The notes under the pieces are model-generated. The model made no database searches, was not told the origin of the DNA, and saw only the letters and a program-made list of their open reading frames with translations. Shown here piece by piece: positions 1-12,893 of a stretch of DNA of 64,000 bases. Origin of the DNA: Acanthosoma haemorrhoidale (Eukaryota > Arthropoda > Insecta > Hemiptera > Acanthosomatidae); contig OV884014.1 of NCBI GenBank assembly GCA_930367205.1, forward strand, positions 107,490,638-107,554,637. Reading direction: 5' to 3'. The translations under genes were made by a program, and so were the position numbers. Each line of letters opens with the position of its first letter. Positions within the stretch are counted from its first letter, which is position 1.

Positions 1-963
1 AAGGGACTGACAGTTTAGTACGAGTTATCGGGAATACCAATTATCGGGAGTACAAAATTAAAAAACCCATTAATGCAAGCATGTATGTATTAAGAAGTAT
101 GTACAATCTAGTAAGGATAAAAACTATGCAATAAAAACTGCTTAATACTAAACTAAACAATAAACAATACATGCAATAAAAAATGTACATACTTATGTTC
201 TAGATTAAATATATAGCAATCATTTGTACGAAAAAAATCAGTAATTTTTTTTTTTAACGCAATCCTTGCAGACGGGTATTGTCAATTCCTTTGTATATTT
301 CCTCCAACTGGTACATTTGAATTCCTTGCTTGCGCACTTTTTTAAGCTCTCTTCAAGTTGTGGGTAATCACCAGTATTGAAGCGTTTTACTTTGCTGCTT
401 GATGTCTGGGAAGTGATTTTGTCCTTGTTCCTCAGGATTGATGTGATCATGGAAAGAGGGACGTTAAAACGCTTGGATACGTCAATTTCCTTAAAGCCAC
501 TTGCCACGGCGTTTATCTTTTCTCTTTAATAGAGAGGCTAACTTTTTTCGGAGGCATGGTAACTTGTCACAACGATAACGAAAACGAGACTGAACTGTAG
601 AAACGAAAGAAAAGCTTAGCACAATTCCTAAAACTTTCCCTCTCTCCTCTCCTTATTTCCTTTCAGTAAAAAGAGTACGAATTACATATGGGATTTCATA
701 GAAAACATTTATCTCGCAATCATTCTGCTCTCTGGTCTCTCACTGGCCTCTTTCCCTTTCTTGAAACAGTACGAATTAACGAAGTTTTTAAGCTGGAAAT
801 ACGTATTATAAGACGTTTTAAGTGACCTCGAGCTTAAAAAGAATACGAATCACCGAGGGGACTGAAATGCATTGTTTTTATACCACTTACCGGGATTTTC
901 TCTGGGGACCGGCAAATATACTGTACGAATTAGCCGGAAATACGAATAATCGGGATACGACTG
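1..963 (-). mobile_element. pogo/Tigger-like DNA transposon fragment
   Basis: The minus strand of this block carries the N-terminal DNA-binding part of a pogo/Tigger-type transposase (see 238-557). The right edge looks terminal: read on the minus strand it starts CAGTCGTATCCCG just inside a TA dinucleotide (964-965), the usual target site of Tc1/mariner superfamily elements. A block of the type TACGAATTA..CGGGA at 924-961 has a diverged partner at 18-53, but in direct rather than inverted orientation. The left end is therefore not proven and may lie outside the window. No catalytic DDE domain is present, so this is a deletion derivative or a remnant. Confidence 0.5.
238..557 (-). pseudogene. 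Broken CENP-B/pogo-type helix-turn-helix of a Tigger-like transposase
   Basis: On the minus strand an ATG at 557-555 begins MPPKKVSLSIKEK, typical of Tigger/jerky-type proteins that bind transposon ends with a CENP-B N-terminal helix-turn-helix. The frame then meets a TAA, and the continuation lies in another frame at 507-238 (ASGFKEIDVSKRFNVP, then SMITSILRNKDKI). The recognition-helix pattern 'KRFNVPLSMITSILRNKDKI' is the pogo/CENP-B signature. Reading stops in a T-rich stretch, and neither the second HTH_CENPB half nor the DDE domain follows. It is about 100 residues against roughly 500 in intact relatives, with a frameshift near 510. It is a dead transposase start rather than a host gene. 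Confidence 0.62.
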
Positions 964-3900
964 TATTAATTTTGAGGTATTCGTTTTAATTTATCCAGAA
1001 ATGATTTTCCTTTATTATGTACTTTGGTAGTATTCGTGGAAGTGTGCCGGTAGAAACTGCCTGGCCTCTGAACATTTTAAGTTCTCATTATGTCATAAGC
1101 TCAAATTTATTTCAGTAAATATATATATATAGATAGTCTTTTACAAACCATTTGACGAGTCTTATAATCTACTTCCAAATCTAAAATTCACAATGACTGG
1201 CATACTCATTGGTTAAATACCGCAGGATACAAAGTGGCCATTGCCGAGTCAAGAAGTAATTCCCATAAATTTAGGCAAAACTGTCTCAGGAACACAAGTG
1301 CTTACACAGAATACACTAACTACCAGCCTGTGCCCAATGCAATACATTAATGACTCCGCTACATCCTCCAACTACTAAAAGATTAAATTACGTAATTAAA
1401 CCATATCAGATAATTCAAGCATAAGTTTTTTAACACATTTTCTGTCACTATCATTTACGTATTTTTCTTTTTACGTCGTCATTTAATTGTTTTTATTGCA
1501 AATTCATAAGTATAGTGTTGTGCTAACATATATTAGCGTAGATAAAATACTGTGTACATTGTATAAAACTAATCTCTAATAGGGCCTCTTATAAGAGATA
1601 AATTGCAATTTAAAGCGATGAGTTTCTCCAGTAAAATTATTTGCTTGTACGCCAAAATTCAAGTATTCTCAGAACTTGACAAGGGTCAGTCTTCAGTAAA
1701 AGCATTGACCATTTCTCACTGGATTCATGCTGGTCATTGGTTATTGGCAGTCCTTAGATTATAAACTTTAAAATGAGAATTAAATATTCAGGAAATTTCT
1801 AGTCTGAGGCTAACTAGAAAACAAACTGCACACATACGAACCCTTACTAAAACCAATTCGGACTTGAGCACAAGAGCTTAAGAGAGGGACAGCCAAACCT
1901 TTCAACATTAAACGAATCATAATTTGTCAGAACTGGAGTGCCTTCATTCTCAAAATTTTCCAAATCCCAAAGAAACTTATGCCCTCATCCAAATCCTAAC
2001 AACACCTTATCCAGTAACGCTCATTCGATTCTCCTCGTCACTTAAAACGGTGGTGGCCTGGCGATCTATTGTAAATTGAAATGTAAGCCATGCTCCTGCT
2101 ACTGGTCATCCCCCCCACTCATGTCCTGTTCTTCTGACTCTCTGGTCTTGAATATTCATGACGGGTGGAGTGGAAGACAGGGGCATCTCTCCTCCTTTTA
2201 GCCTAACCCTTTCTCCAGTTTTATAAAGGAATCCCCTTGTGTATGTATTAATGTTGGCATGTTTGGAGGTTTTACATAAGTCTGATTGAACCCTTACACT
2301 CCAATCACTAATCCTGTACAAGCAAATTGCAATTTTTTAAATAAACATCTTAATATAATTTTGTTTATTGGTTTGTTATCAGGGCCCTAAGCAGATACAC
2401 TCAGTATGTCCAAACCTTATCCGTTGATGAAAACCATAGCCATAAACATAACAGCTGTTGTTCGTCAACCTCAGCCTAACTAACACTTCTACTCATTTAT
2501 ATATTCACGACTAACCATGAACCCATTATTATTACTAATACATAATACTGCCTACTACCCTTGTTGTACACCAGTGTGTATAAATATTACAATTTGGTAT
2601 ACGTGTGTTAAGGCACAACCCTCTAATAGAGAAAAAAAGGCAGGATTTAGTTTTAGCCATTAAAACTACAAATTGACAGATAACGGGGATCGTAGCACGG
2701 TTGGTTCGGCAAGAAGGCCTCATCTGAGAGCTGACAGCTAAGGTTGAGGCCATTATCGGCCAACTCTGGCGTTATTGTGCTGTTTACCATTTTGATAGCC
2801 CCGCCGAACCTTGTTCGAGAACATGAAATTGCTGTGACGTGACCAGAGAGATGTGGAGTATCCTCCAACTGGGACAGTGGTTATGCAGATCATGCCTGCG
2901 GATCGCATGGCGATAATGGCTCAACTGTTGTCGCTGTTCTTATCAACGTGTTGGGTGGCAACACTGCTTAATGGCCGGCTTATCTCCCATCAAGTCTCCG
3001 CTGGCAACACTGTTTGTTCTCTCGGCGCCGTCGTAGCAACGAGGGGGGGGCAATGTCCCCCAAATCTGCGGCAGCGATATTTATTTTGATGACAAATTCA
3101 TTTCATTTTCTTTAATAATCTCTCAAACAAAACGACCCAATACTCCTTAATTCTTTAAAATCCTGTATTTCTATTATACCAATGGTGCATCAAACAGAAA
3201 ATATAAACAATATTTAGAGTACGTTCTGGACGTATGACCGGATAAGGTCATGAAGGATGATGCAGGATAAACATAACAAAAAACAAGGAGTGTGATAATG
3301 GGCCATTGACCGTTCATCACATCATCGCTAAGTGTCACAAATCCCAAACTACTTGACAGAGAACAGGACTACCACGACTTTAAGGAATAAAGCAAGAAAG
3401 TGAACCAGCAGATTTAAATAGATACTGTTTTGGCCAATAGTCATTGATATGGTGGTTAAAGATTAATTAAAACAATCAAAAAAACAAAATTGATCAAAAC
3501 AAGTATTGATAGACATTTAAAAGAAAGTTTAAGGGGCATATCACCACCGCAAAGCTATAATCAATTTTTGGCCTGAGCCTAAAGTGCGTACGGCCAACGA
3601 AATTACACAGGAGGGGGTCCACCCTGGGGGACTCCTGCCCGTATCATCACAGCAGTAGCAATGAATTCAGAATTAATTCGGAATTGGGGGGGGGTCGGCC
3701 ACGTGCCCTTTCAACTATCTGCCACATTCGGCCTCTCTAAGTACGGTTATTTAATTAAGGAGGCTGTGAAACGGTGGCTATCCGACTATATTTACATCCG
3801 CTCAAGTGCACCCCACATCCCATTATCCTCCCCGGGGATGTCACGTAGATTTAATAAAAAAATTATGAGAATCAGTAACATTTTTAAATTACAAACCTTA

Positions 3901-4224
3901 ACAAACATTTTTTCATGGCTATAGATCAGGGGAAATATTGTATTCATCATTAAATATTAAATAATCATGGCTTACGCTTCATCAATTTATATAAATTGGT
4001 TATATAATACTAATATTAATTTTATTTAGCTGATATATATTATTTCTTTAAATCATTCATCATCGATAGACTTTTCCAAGCTGTGGATAAAACAAAAGCA
4101 TGAATAATAAAATAAAATAAATTGTTTAAATCAAATGACAAGTAAATAAAGAACAAGTGAACAAATGAATCTTAAGAGCTTTTATAAGATTATAGATGGA
4201 GCTTAACTTGTCAATAACAACTAG
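964..4224. other. Unique intergenic DNA, no supported gene
   Basis: AT-rich DNA with a GC-richer patch at about 2690-3090 and another around 3550-3840. Short open frames at 2106-2321, 2535-2868, 2853-3089 and 3661-3924 overlap on both strands, lack recognisable domains and look like chance. A (TA)n run at 1118-1130 is short. No tRNA or transposon end could be supported. Confidence 0.5.
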
Positions 4225-7200
4225 TTTATTATAGCCTACTGTTTACAGTCTATTTATAATTTACAGTTTATTATAGCCTACTGTTTACAGTCTATTTATA
4301 GTTCACAGTTTATTATAGCCTACTGTTTACAGTTTATTTATAGTTTACAGTTTATTATAGCCTACTGTTTACAGTCTATTTATAGTTTACAGTTTATTAT
4401 AGCCTACTGTTTACAGTCTATTTATAGTTTACAGTTTATTATAGCCTGCTGTTTACAGTCTATTTATAGTTTACAGTTTATTATAGCCTGCTGTTTACAG
4501 TCTATTTATAGTTTACAGTTTATTATAGCCTGCTGTTTACAGTCTATTTATAGTTTACAGTTTATTATAGCCTACTGTTTACAGTCTATTTATAGTTTAC
4601 AGTTTATTATAGCCTGCTGTTTACAGTCTATTTATAGTTTACAGTTTATTATAGCCTGCTGTTTACAGTCTATTTATAGTTTACAGTTTATTATAGCCTG
4701 CTGTTTACAGTCTATTTATAGTTTACAGTTTATTATAGCCTGCTGTTTACAGTCTATTTATAGTTTACAGTTTATTATAGCCTGCTGTTTACAGTCTATT
4801 TATAGTTTACAGTTTATTATAACCTGCTGTTTACAGTCTATTTATAGTTTACAGTTTATTATAGCCTGCTGTTTACAGTCTATTTATAGTTTACAGTTTA
4901 TTATAGCCTGCTGTTTACAGTCTATTTATAGTTTACAGTTTATTATAGCATGCTGTTTACAGTCTATTTATAGTTTACAGTTTATTATAGCCTGCTGTTT
5001 ACAGTCTATTTATAGTTTACAGTTTATTATAGCCTGCTGTTTACAGTCTATTTATAGTTTACAGTTTATTATAGCCTGCTGTTTACAGTCTATTTATAGT
5101 TTACAGTTTATTATAGCCTGCTGTTTACAGTCTATTTATAGTTTACAGTTTATTATAGCCTGCTGTTTACAGTCTATTTATAGTTTACAGTTTATTATAG
5201 CATGCTGTTTACAGTCTATTTATAGTTTACAGTTTATTATAGCCTGCTGTTTACAGTCTATTTATAGTTTACAGTTTATTATAGCCTGCTGTTTACAGTC
5301 TATTTATAGTTTACAGTTTATTATAGCCTGCTGTTTACAGTCTATTTATAGTTTACAGTTTATTATAGCCTGCTGTTTACAGTCTATTTATAGTTTACAG
5401 TTTATTATAGCCTGCTGTTTACAGTCTATTTATAGTTTACAGTTTATTATAGCCTGCTGTTTACAGTCTATTTATAGTTTACAGTTTATTATAGCCTGCT
5501 GTTTACAGTCTATTTATAGTTTACAGTTTATTATAGCCTGCTGTTTACAGTCTATTTATAGTTTACAGTTTATTATAGCCTGCTGTTTACAGTCTATTTA
5601 TAGTTTACAGTTTATTATAGCCTGCTGTTTACAGTCTATTTATAGTTTACAGTTTATTATAGCCTGCTGTTTACAGTCTATTTATAGTTTACAGTTTATT
5701 ATAGCCTGCTGTTTACAGTCTATTTATAGTTTACAGTTTATTATAGCCTGCTGTTTACAGTCTATTTATAGTTTACAGTTTATTATAGCCTGCTGTTTAC
5801 AGTCTATTTATAGTTTACAGTTTATTATAGCCTGCTGTTTACAGTCTATTTATAGTTTACAGTTTATTATAGCCTACTGTTTACAGTCTATTTATAGTTT
5901 ACAGTTTATTATAGCCTACTGTTTACAGTCTATATATAGTTTACAGTTTATTATAGCCTGCTGTTTACAGTCTATTTATAGTTTACAGTTTATTATAGCC
6001 TGCTGTTTACAGTCTATTTATAGTTTACAGTTTATTATAGCCTGCTGTTTACAGTCTATTTATAGTTTACAGTTTATTATAGCCTGCTGTTTACAGTCTA
6101 TTTATAGTTTACAGTTTATTATAGCCTGCTGTTTACAGTCTATTTATAGTTTACAGTTTATTATAGCCTGCTGTTTACAGTCTATTTATAGTTTACAGTT
6201 TATTATAGCCTGCTGTTTACAGTCTATTTATAGTTTACAGTTTATTATAGCCTGCTGTTTACAGTCTATTTATAGTTTACAGTTTATTATAGCCTGCTGT
6301 TTACAGTCTATTTATAGTTTACAGTTTATTATAGCCTGCTGTTTACAGTCTATTTATAGTTTACAGTTTATTATAGCCTGCTGTTTACAGTTTATTTATA
6401 GTTTACAGTTTATTATAGCCTGCTGTTTACAGTCTATTTATAGTTTACAGTTTATTATAGCCTGCTGTTTACAGTCTATTTATAGTTTACAGTTTATTAT
6501 AGCCTGCTGTTTACAGTCTATTTATAGTTTACAGTTTATTATAGCCTACTGTTTACAGTCTATTTATAGTTTGCAGTTTATTATAGCCTACTGTTTACAG
6601 TCTATTTATAGTTTACAGTTTATTATAGCCTACTGTTTACAGTCTATTTATAGTTTACAGTTTATTATAGCCTGCTGTTTACAGTCTATGTATAGTTTAC
6701 AGGTCATTATAGCCTGCTGTTTACAGTCTATTTATAGTTTACAGTTTATTATAGCCTGCTGTTTACAGTCTATTTATAGTTTACAGTTTATTATAGCCTG
6801 CTGTTTACAGTCTATTTATAGTTTACAGTTTATTATAGCCTGCTGTTTACAGTCTATTTATAGTTTACAGTTTATTATAGCCTGCTGTTTACAGTCTATT
6901 TATAGTTTACAGTTTATTATAGCCTGCTGTTTACAGTCTATTTATAGTTTACAGTTTATTATAGCCTGCTGTTTACAGTCTATTTATAGTTTACAGTTTA
7001 TTATAGCCTACTGTTTACAGTCTATTTATAGTTTACAGTTTATTATAGCCTACTGTTTACAGTCTATTTATAGTTTACAGTTTATTATAGCCTGCTGTTT
7101 ACAGTCTATTTATAGTTTACAGTTTATTATAGCCTACTGTTTACAGTCTATTTATAGTTTGCAGTTTATTATAGCCTACTGTTTACAGTCTATTTATAGT

Positions 7201-10085
7201 TTGCAGTTTATTATAGCCTACTGTTTACAGTCTATTTATAGTTTGCAGTTTATTATAGCCTACTGTTTACAGTCTATTTATAGTTTACAGTTTATTATAG
7301 CCTGCTGTTTACAGTCTATTTATAGTTTACAGTTTATTATAGCCTGCTGTTTACAGTCTATTTATAGTTTACAGTTTATTATAGCCTACTGTTTACAGTC
7401 TATTTATAGTTTGCAGTTTATTATAGCCTACTGTTTACAGTTTATTTATAGTTTACAGTTTATTATAGCCTACTGTTTACAGTCTATTTATAGTTTACAG
7501 TTTATTATAGCCTGCTGTTTACAGTCTATTTATAGTTTACAGTTTATTATAGCCTGCTGTTTACAGTCTATTTATAGTTTACAGTTTATTATAGCCTGCT
7601 GTTTACAGTCTATTTATAGTTTGCAGTTTATTATAGCCTGCTGTTTACAGTCTATTTATAGTTTACAGTTTATTATAGCCTGCTGTTTACAGTCTATTTA
7701 TAGTTTACAGTTTATTATAGCCTGCTGTTTACAGTCTATTTATAGTTTACAGTTTATTATAGCCTGCTGTTTACAGTCTATTTATAGTTTACAGTTTATT
7801 ATAGCCTGCTGTTTACAGTCTATTTATAGTTTACAGTTTATTATAGCCTGCTGTTTACAGTCTATTTATAGTTTACAGTTTATTATAGCCTGCTGTTTAC
7901 AGTCTATTTATAGTTTACAGTTTATTATAGCCTACTGTTTACAGTCTATTTATAGTTTGCAGTTTATTATAGCCTACTGTTTACAGTCTATTTATAGTTT
8001 GCAGTTTATTATAGCCTACTGTTTACAGTCTATTTATAGTTTACAGTTTATTATAGCCTGCTGTTTACAGTCTATTTATAGTTTACAGTTTATTATAGCC
8101 TGCTGTTTACAGTCTATTTATAGTTTACAGTTTATTATAGCCTGCTGTTTACAGTCTATTTATAGTTTACAGTTTATTATAGCCTGCTGTTTACAGTCTA
8201 TTTATAGTTTACAGTTTATTATAGCCTGCTGTTTACAGTCTATTTATAGTTTACAGTTTATTATAGCCTGCTGTTTACAGTCTATTTATAGTTTACAGTT
8301 TATTATAGCCTGCTGTTTACAGTCTATTTATAGTTTACAGTTTATTATAGCCTGCTGTTTACAGTCTATTTATAGTTTACAGTTTATTATAGCCTGCTGT
8401 TTACAGTCTATTTATAGTTTACAGTTTATTATAGCCTACTGTTTACAGTCTATTTATAGTTTACAGTTTATTATAGCCTACTGTTTACAGTCTATATATA
8501 GTTTACAGTTTATTATAGCCTGCTGTTTACAGTCTATTTATAGTTTACAGTTTATTATAGCCTGCTGTTTACAGTCTATTTATAGTTTACAGTTTATTAT
8601 AGCCTGCTGTTTACAGTCTATTTATAGTTTACAGTTTATTATAGCCTGCTGTTTACAGTCTATTTATAGTTTACAGTTTATTATAGCCTACTGTTTACAG
8701 TCTATTTATAGTTTACAGTTTATTATAGCCTACTGTTTACAGTCTATTTATAGTTTGCAGTTTATTATAGCCTACTGTTTACAGTTAATTTATAGTTTGC
8801 AGTTTATTATAGCCTACTGTTTACAGTCTATTTATAGTTTACAGTTTATTATAGCCTGCTGTTTACAGTCTATTTATAGTTTACAGTTTATTATAGCATG
8901 CTGTTTACAGTCTATTTATAGTTTACAGTTTATTATAGCCTGCTGTTTACAGTCTATTTATAGTTTACAGTTTATTATAGCCTGCTGTTTACAGTCTATT
9001 TATAGTTTACAGTTTATTATAGCCTGCTGTTTACAGTCTATTTATAGTTTACAGTTTATTATAGCCTGCTGTTTACAGTCTATTTATAGTTTACAGTTTA
9101 TTATAGCCTGCTGTTTACAGTCTATTTATAGTTTACAGTTTATTATAGCCTGCTGTTTACAGTCTATTTATAGTTTACAGTTTATTATAGCCTACTGTTT
9201 ACAGTCTATTTATAGTTTGCAGTTTATTATAGCCTACTGTTTACAGTTTATTTATAGTTTACAGTTTATTATAGCCTACTGTTTACAGTCTATTTATAGT
9301 TTACAGTTTATTATAGCCTGCTGTTTACAGTCTATTTATAGTTTACAGTTTATTATAGCCTGCTGTTTACAGTCTATTTATAGTTTACAGTTTATTATAG
9401 CCTGCTGTTTACAGTCTATTTATAGTTTGCAGTTTATTATAGCCTGCTGTTTACAGTCTATTTATAGTTTACAGTTTATTATAGCCTGCTGTTTACAGTC
9501 TATTTATAGTTTACAGTTTATTATAGCCTGCTGTTTACAGTCTATTTATAGTTTACAGTTTATTATAGCCTGCTGTTTACAGTCTATTTATAGTTTACAG
9601 TTTATTATAGCCTGCTGTTTACAGTCTATTTATAGTTTGCAGTTTATTATAGCCTACTGTTTACAGTTTATTTATAGTTTACAGTTTATTATAGCCTACT
9701 GTTTACAGTCTATTTATAGTTTACAGTTTATTATAGCCTGCTGTTTACAGTCTATTTATAGTTTACAGTTTATTATAGCCTGCTGTTTACAGTCTATTTA
9801 TAGTTTACAGTTTATTATAGCCTACTGTTTACAGTCTATTTATAGTTTGCAGTTTATTATAGCCTGCTGTTTACAGTCTATTTATAGTTTACAGTTTATT
9901 ATAGCCTGCTGTTTACAGTCTATTTATAGTTTACAGTTTATTATAGCCTGCTGTTTACAGTCTATTTATAGTTTACAGTTTATTATAGCCTACTGTTTAC
10001 AGTCTATTTATAGTTTGCAGTTTATTATAGCCTACTGTTTACAGTTTATTTATAGTTTACAGTTTATTATAGCCTACTGTTTACA
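4225..10085 (+). repeat. 42-bp satellite array, about 139 copies, open in one frame throughout
   Basis: Head-to-tail copies of a 42-bp unit built from two related parts: a 24-bp half (TTTACAGTTTATTATAGCCTGCTG) minus small variation, and an 18-bp half (TTTACAGTCTATTTATAG). The octamer GTTTACAG therefore recurs twice per unit. Because 42 is 14 codons and no unit carries a length change, one forward frame stays open from just after the TAG at 4222-4224 to the stop at 10123-10125, about 1,966 codons. It would read as a 14-residue repeat (LQFIIACCLQSIYS). The other frames are closed in every unit by TAG or TAA. Variation is mostly TAC/TGC, TTA/TTG and TCT/TTT. The first ATG in the open frame comes only at about 6688. 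Composition, lack of an early start and absence of any known domain argue for non-coding satellite DNA. Confidence 0.95.
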
Positions 10086-10125
10086 TTATAGTCATGGATT
10101 ACTACTATTACATAATTATCGATGA

Positions 10126-10606
10126 TATTATATGAGTATTATGAAAAAATCAACCTTTTAACTTCAACGACCATCGTAGTTAAATATATGATGATGGTGA
10201 CAACATAGTTATTTTGATAATCAAACTTTGATACTTGTAAAGATGCAAAATTATTAATACCATTAAGGAGAGCATACATAGTCTCCAAATTTATCGTCAA
10301 ATGATTACTTATAAGTTCACACGCACAAGACTTGGAGAATAATTGTAATCTTGTCTTTATACAGTTATCTTCAACTCTAATTTTAGAGAGTACATAAGCC
10401 TATATCGAGTCTTAAAATGTCGTCAATAAATTTCATCTTTAAATAAATTTAAAAGTTTTTCTTGCTCTAAATAAATTGACATGCCCACATTCACAGTAAA
10501 ATTAAAGGAAATATAAAACATAAACACACCGTTTTTTTTCACATGACTTCACTTTAGTAATTAGTAATATCTTGAAGTTAATATTTTTTTCAATTAATTT
10601 CCTATT
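10126..10606. other. AT-rich flank of the satellite, no gene seen
   Basis: The array ends abruptly at TTTACA and passes into unique AT-rich DNA with short A and T runs. Nothing codes here, and no inverted ends or target duplication were found around the array. Confidence 0.5.
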
Positions 10607-10888
10607 TTAATATTGGAAATTGTGAGTTTCGACTTTGCTAATTAATTCCTTTCTATTTGGTACTATATACTTTTTTTTTTTTAGCAATATACATAAGATT
10701 ATGTATTTACGACTACTTCGTTCATTCTTACTTACTTTATCGTATTCAGTTATCGCATCACAAACACGTGGAACGATAAAATAAATTTGACTTTTCGACA
10801 CTCGGAACAGATACTGCAAACCTTTGAAGGAATCTCCGGTGGCAAGAAATGTGTGAGCCTTTCTCTCGTAGTTATAGCTTAACTCCAT
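10607..10888 (-). pseudogene. Harbinger (PIF) transposase N-terminal scrap
   Basis: The minus strand reads ..FLATGDSFKGLQYLFRVSK.. followed by SQIYFIVPRVCDAITE. The order 'LATGDS - LQYLFRVS - I..IVP.VC.A' matches the segment just ahead of the DDE nuclease in Harbinger/HARBI1-type transposases, where it normally reads LRYLATGDSF..L.Y.FR.S...I..I.P..C.A. The match runs for about 50 residues and then drifts into low-complexity sequence (KKKKYIVPN). The catalytic domain and Myb-like partner protein are absent. The first residues (MELSYNYERKAH) are poorly conserved. It is a short degenerate fragment of a DNA transposon directly against the decayed non-LTR element to its right. Confidence 0.6.
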
Positions 10889-10899
10889 TTCAACTATTT

Positions 10900-12490
10900 T
10901 CGGGCCAACCAGTCATTCTAGTGACTCTTAAATTTTGGGACTGTCATGTCCCTGATGAGCCTGTTGCCACCATATTGGAGTCGTCGACGAAAAAGCCCCC
11001 TGCTGACCCACAAGCGGCCTTCTCGATTTTTCGTACTGCAAACACGGTTATAATTTCGGAGTTGGTCTTTCCTCGCGACAACTGACTCAGCCTTCATTCA
11101 CGTTGAATCCCAAATCAGATCCTTGGATCGTTTTGTGCCTGGCTCGCGAGGTACTCATCCTCATCAGCTATCGAACCTTGTACCGATGCCCTCTTACAGC
11201 GCCGTCGGCTGGTTTGAATCATCCATCTCTAATCGCTCCCAGGTAGTATTCATTCCTATCCCAACCCCTGTCATTGTCTTCAGGTGTAGCTCAGGGTCCA
11301 TCTATTGCCCCATTACCTTTATCTGTTTACATTACTGTTCATTCCACCTAAATCCCGATGACTCCCAACTTTGCCTATCCTTCCCTCCTAGTCCAATTCT
11401 CCTCCCTACTGACTCAGGAACACCTGGACCGTATCGAGGCCTAGACCTCTTTCCATATTATTCAGTTGAACCTAATTGGAGAAATCCAAGGCAATCCTCA
11501 AAATCCTAATTGATATTCCCCCATTCGCCATTGACCATCGAATTCTCTACTTCAGTCAAAAATCTAGGTTTGTTCATTGACCGAACTGTACTTAGGGGAC
11601 ACCGCATTTCCCAAATCAACCCCCTTTCAATTTCCGCACTTCAACTGCTCAATTGTTCCTGAAATCTACCATTTTACAAGAGCCAACTCCTAGTTTCCCC
11701 TCTTGTCTTCCCCAGTTGCGTGGTGTATGTTGGTCACTCTGATGATCTCGAAGCTCGGTTAAAACAGCTAATGAAGTGTTTCCTAAGATTTATACTCGGA
11801 ATCCCCGGAGACCGTCGCATTTCACGGCACCACTCCGAGTTGGTATGGCTGCAGTCTTCAATCTGTCGTGAGTACTTCCTTGGATCCTTCCCCTTCAATG
11901 CTATCATGACTTAAAAGCCTCTTTACCTTCACCACTTCCTCACCTATCTCAGCGATCCAATCCCGCAATATTGATCCTACCCTTCCGACCTATAACCCCT
12001 TCCTCACAAATCTGTTTCCTTTGACTGTTTTTTCTCATCCGTGCCATAAGCCTTTGCAACTCTATTCCCATCGATATTCGTCAATTCTCCCAATCTTTAA
12101 ATCTAGACTTAGCCAGTTCTTCAACTCCCTCCAATCTAAACAATTCATAATACATCGTTATTATTCTGTTTGTTTATTTCTCAATCTTCCCCGCTACCTC
12201 CTATTTCCTCCTTGTGATAATTTCTACGTTTTATTTATTTTTTTCATCACTGTTCATTTTGTTTTTTCTTGTTGAATTTGTTGCTATTGGTTCTTTGATA
12301 TAATCTCATTCGTACATATCTATAGCTAATGGTATTATAAATTTGTACATATTTATAGCGCATGATATTATACATATTATTATTCAAAAGCTTATCAAAT
12401 CTGTTAAATGTTATGTTTTTTTCTGGCAGCTAGACATTCCTTTAATGTTCGTTCATGTTATTCTTTGGGGACGTTGTACCAGAATAAAGT
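10900..12490 (+). mobile_element. Decayed non-LTR retrotransposon (reverse transcriptase remnant)
   Basis: Successive forward-frame scraps follow the order of a CR1/Jockey-type reverse transcriptase. At about 11280 a SGVAQGP-like piece stands where GVPQGS normally lies. At 11350-11400 NPDDSQLCLSFPPS is the decayed YADD box. At about 11555-11625 there is VKNLGLFIDR followed by HRISQI. At 11705-11860 the distal part reads VVYVGHSDDLEARLKQL..FLRFILGI..ISRHHSELVWLQ. At 12080-12140 FKSRLSQFFNSLQS is the usual C-terminal end. Each piece is in a different frame, with many stops. An AATAAA at 12482-12487 in the AT-rich tail may mark the 3' end. The region 10900-11120 may include endonuclease-derived sequence but no motif is clear. 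Long dead. Confidence 0.7.
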
Positions 12491-12888
12491 TTTCATTATA
12501 AGTATATGGATTACAATGTATAATATATGAATTATGGATTATACTTTTACGCAGCATTACAATTTATTTTATTATTGTCTTGCAAAATATTTTTTCTTAA
12601 AATCAGAAATGTATCTATTTAATTAATTAACTGATTCACACTTGTGACAGTTCGAAAATATTTTTATACCTGTCGCAACATGATATATGAGCTGTACGTA
12701 TAGTTCCATGACTAGGAAGGGACAGACAAAAACACAAGTATATTTTTCTTGGCGTAAGTCAATTACATCAGGCTAATATGAGCCTGGATGCTTGAATGTC
12801 GGAGAGAGGATCGATAAGACTCATCTAAAATTAATAAACTTTAATCTGTAATAACCTAAATTACTGTAATTTATGTATTTTAAAATAA
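12491..12888. other. AT-rich spacer, nothing recognised
   Basis: Unique AT-rich sequence between the non-LTR relic and the solo LTR. No open frame, tRNA-like fold or repeat was seen. Confidence 0.45.
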
Positions 12889-12893
12889 GATAC

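Noticed and set aside
4225..10085. CRISPR-like array
   Set aside because: Units are contiguous with no unique spacers, and the setting is eukaryotic.
6571..10125. 1,184-codon open frame as a protein-coding gene
   Set aside because: It lies wholly within the 42-bp satellite, its nominal start is a TTG with the frame still open upstream, and no domain or splice context supports translation. Kept as a finding, not as a CDS.
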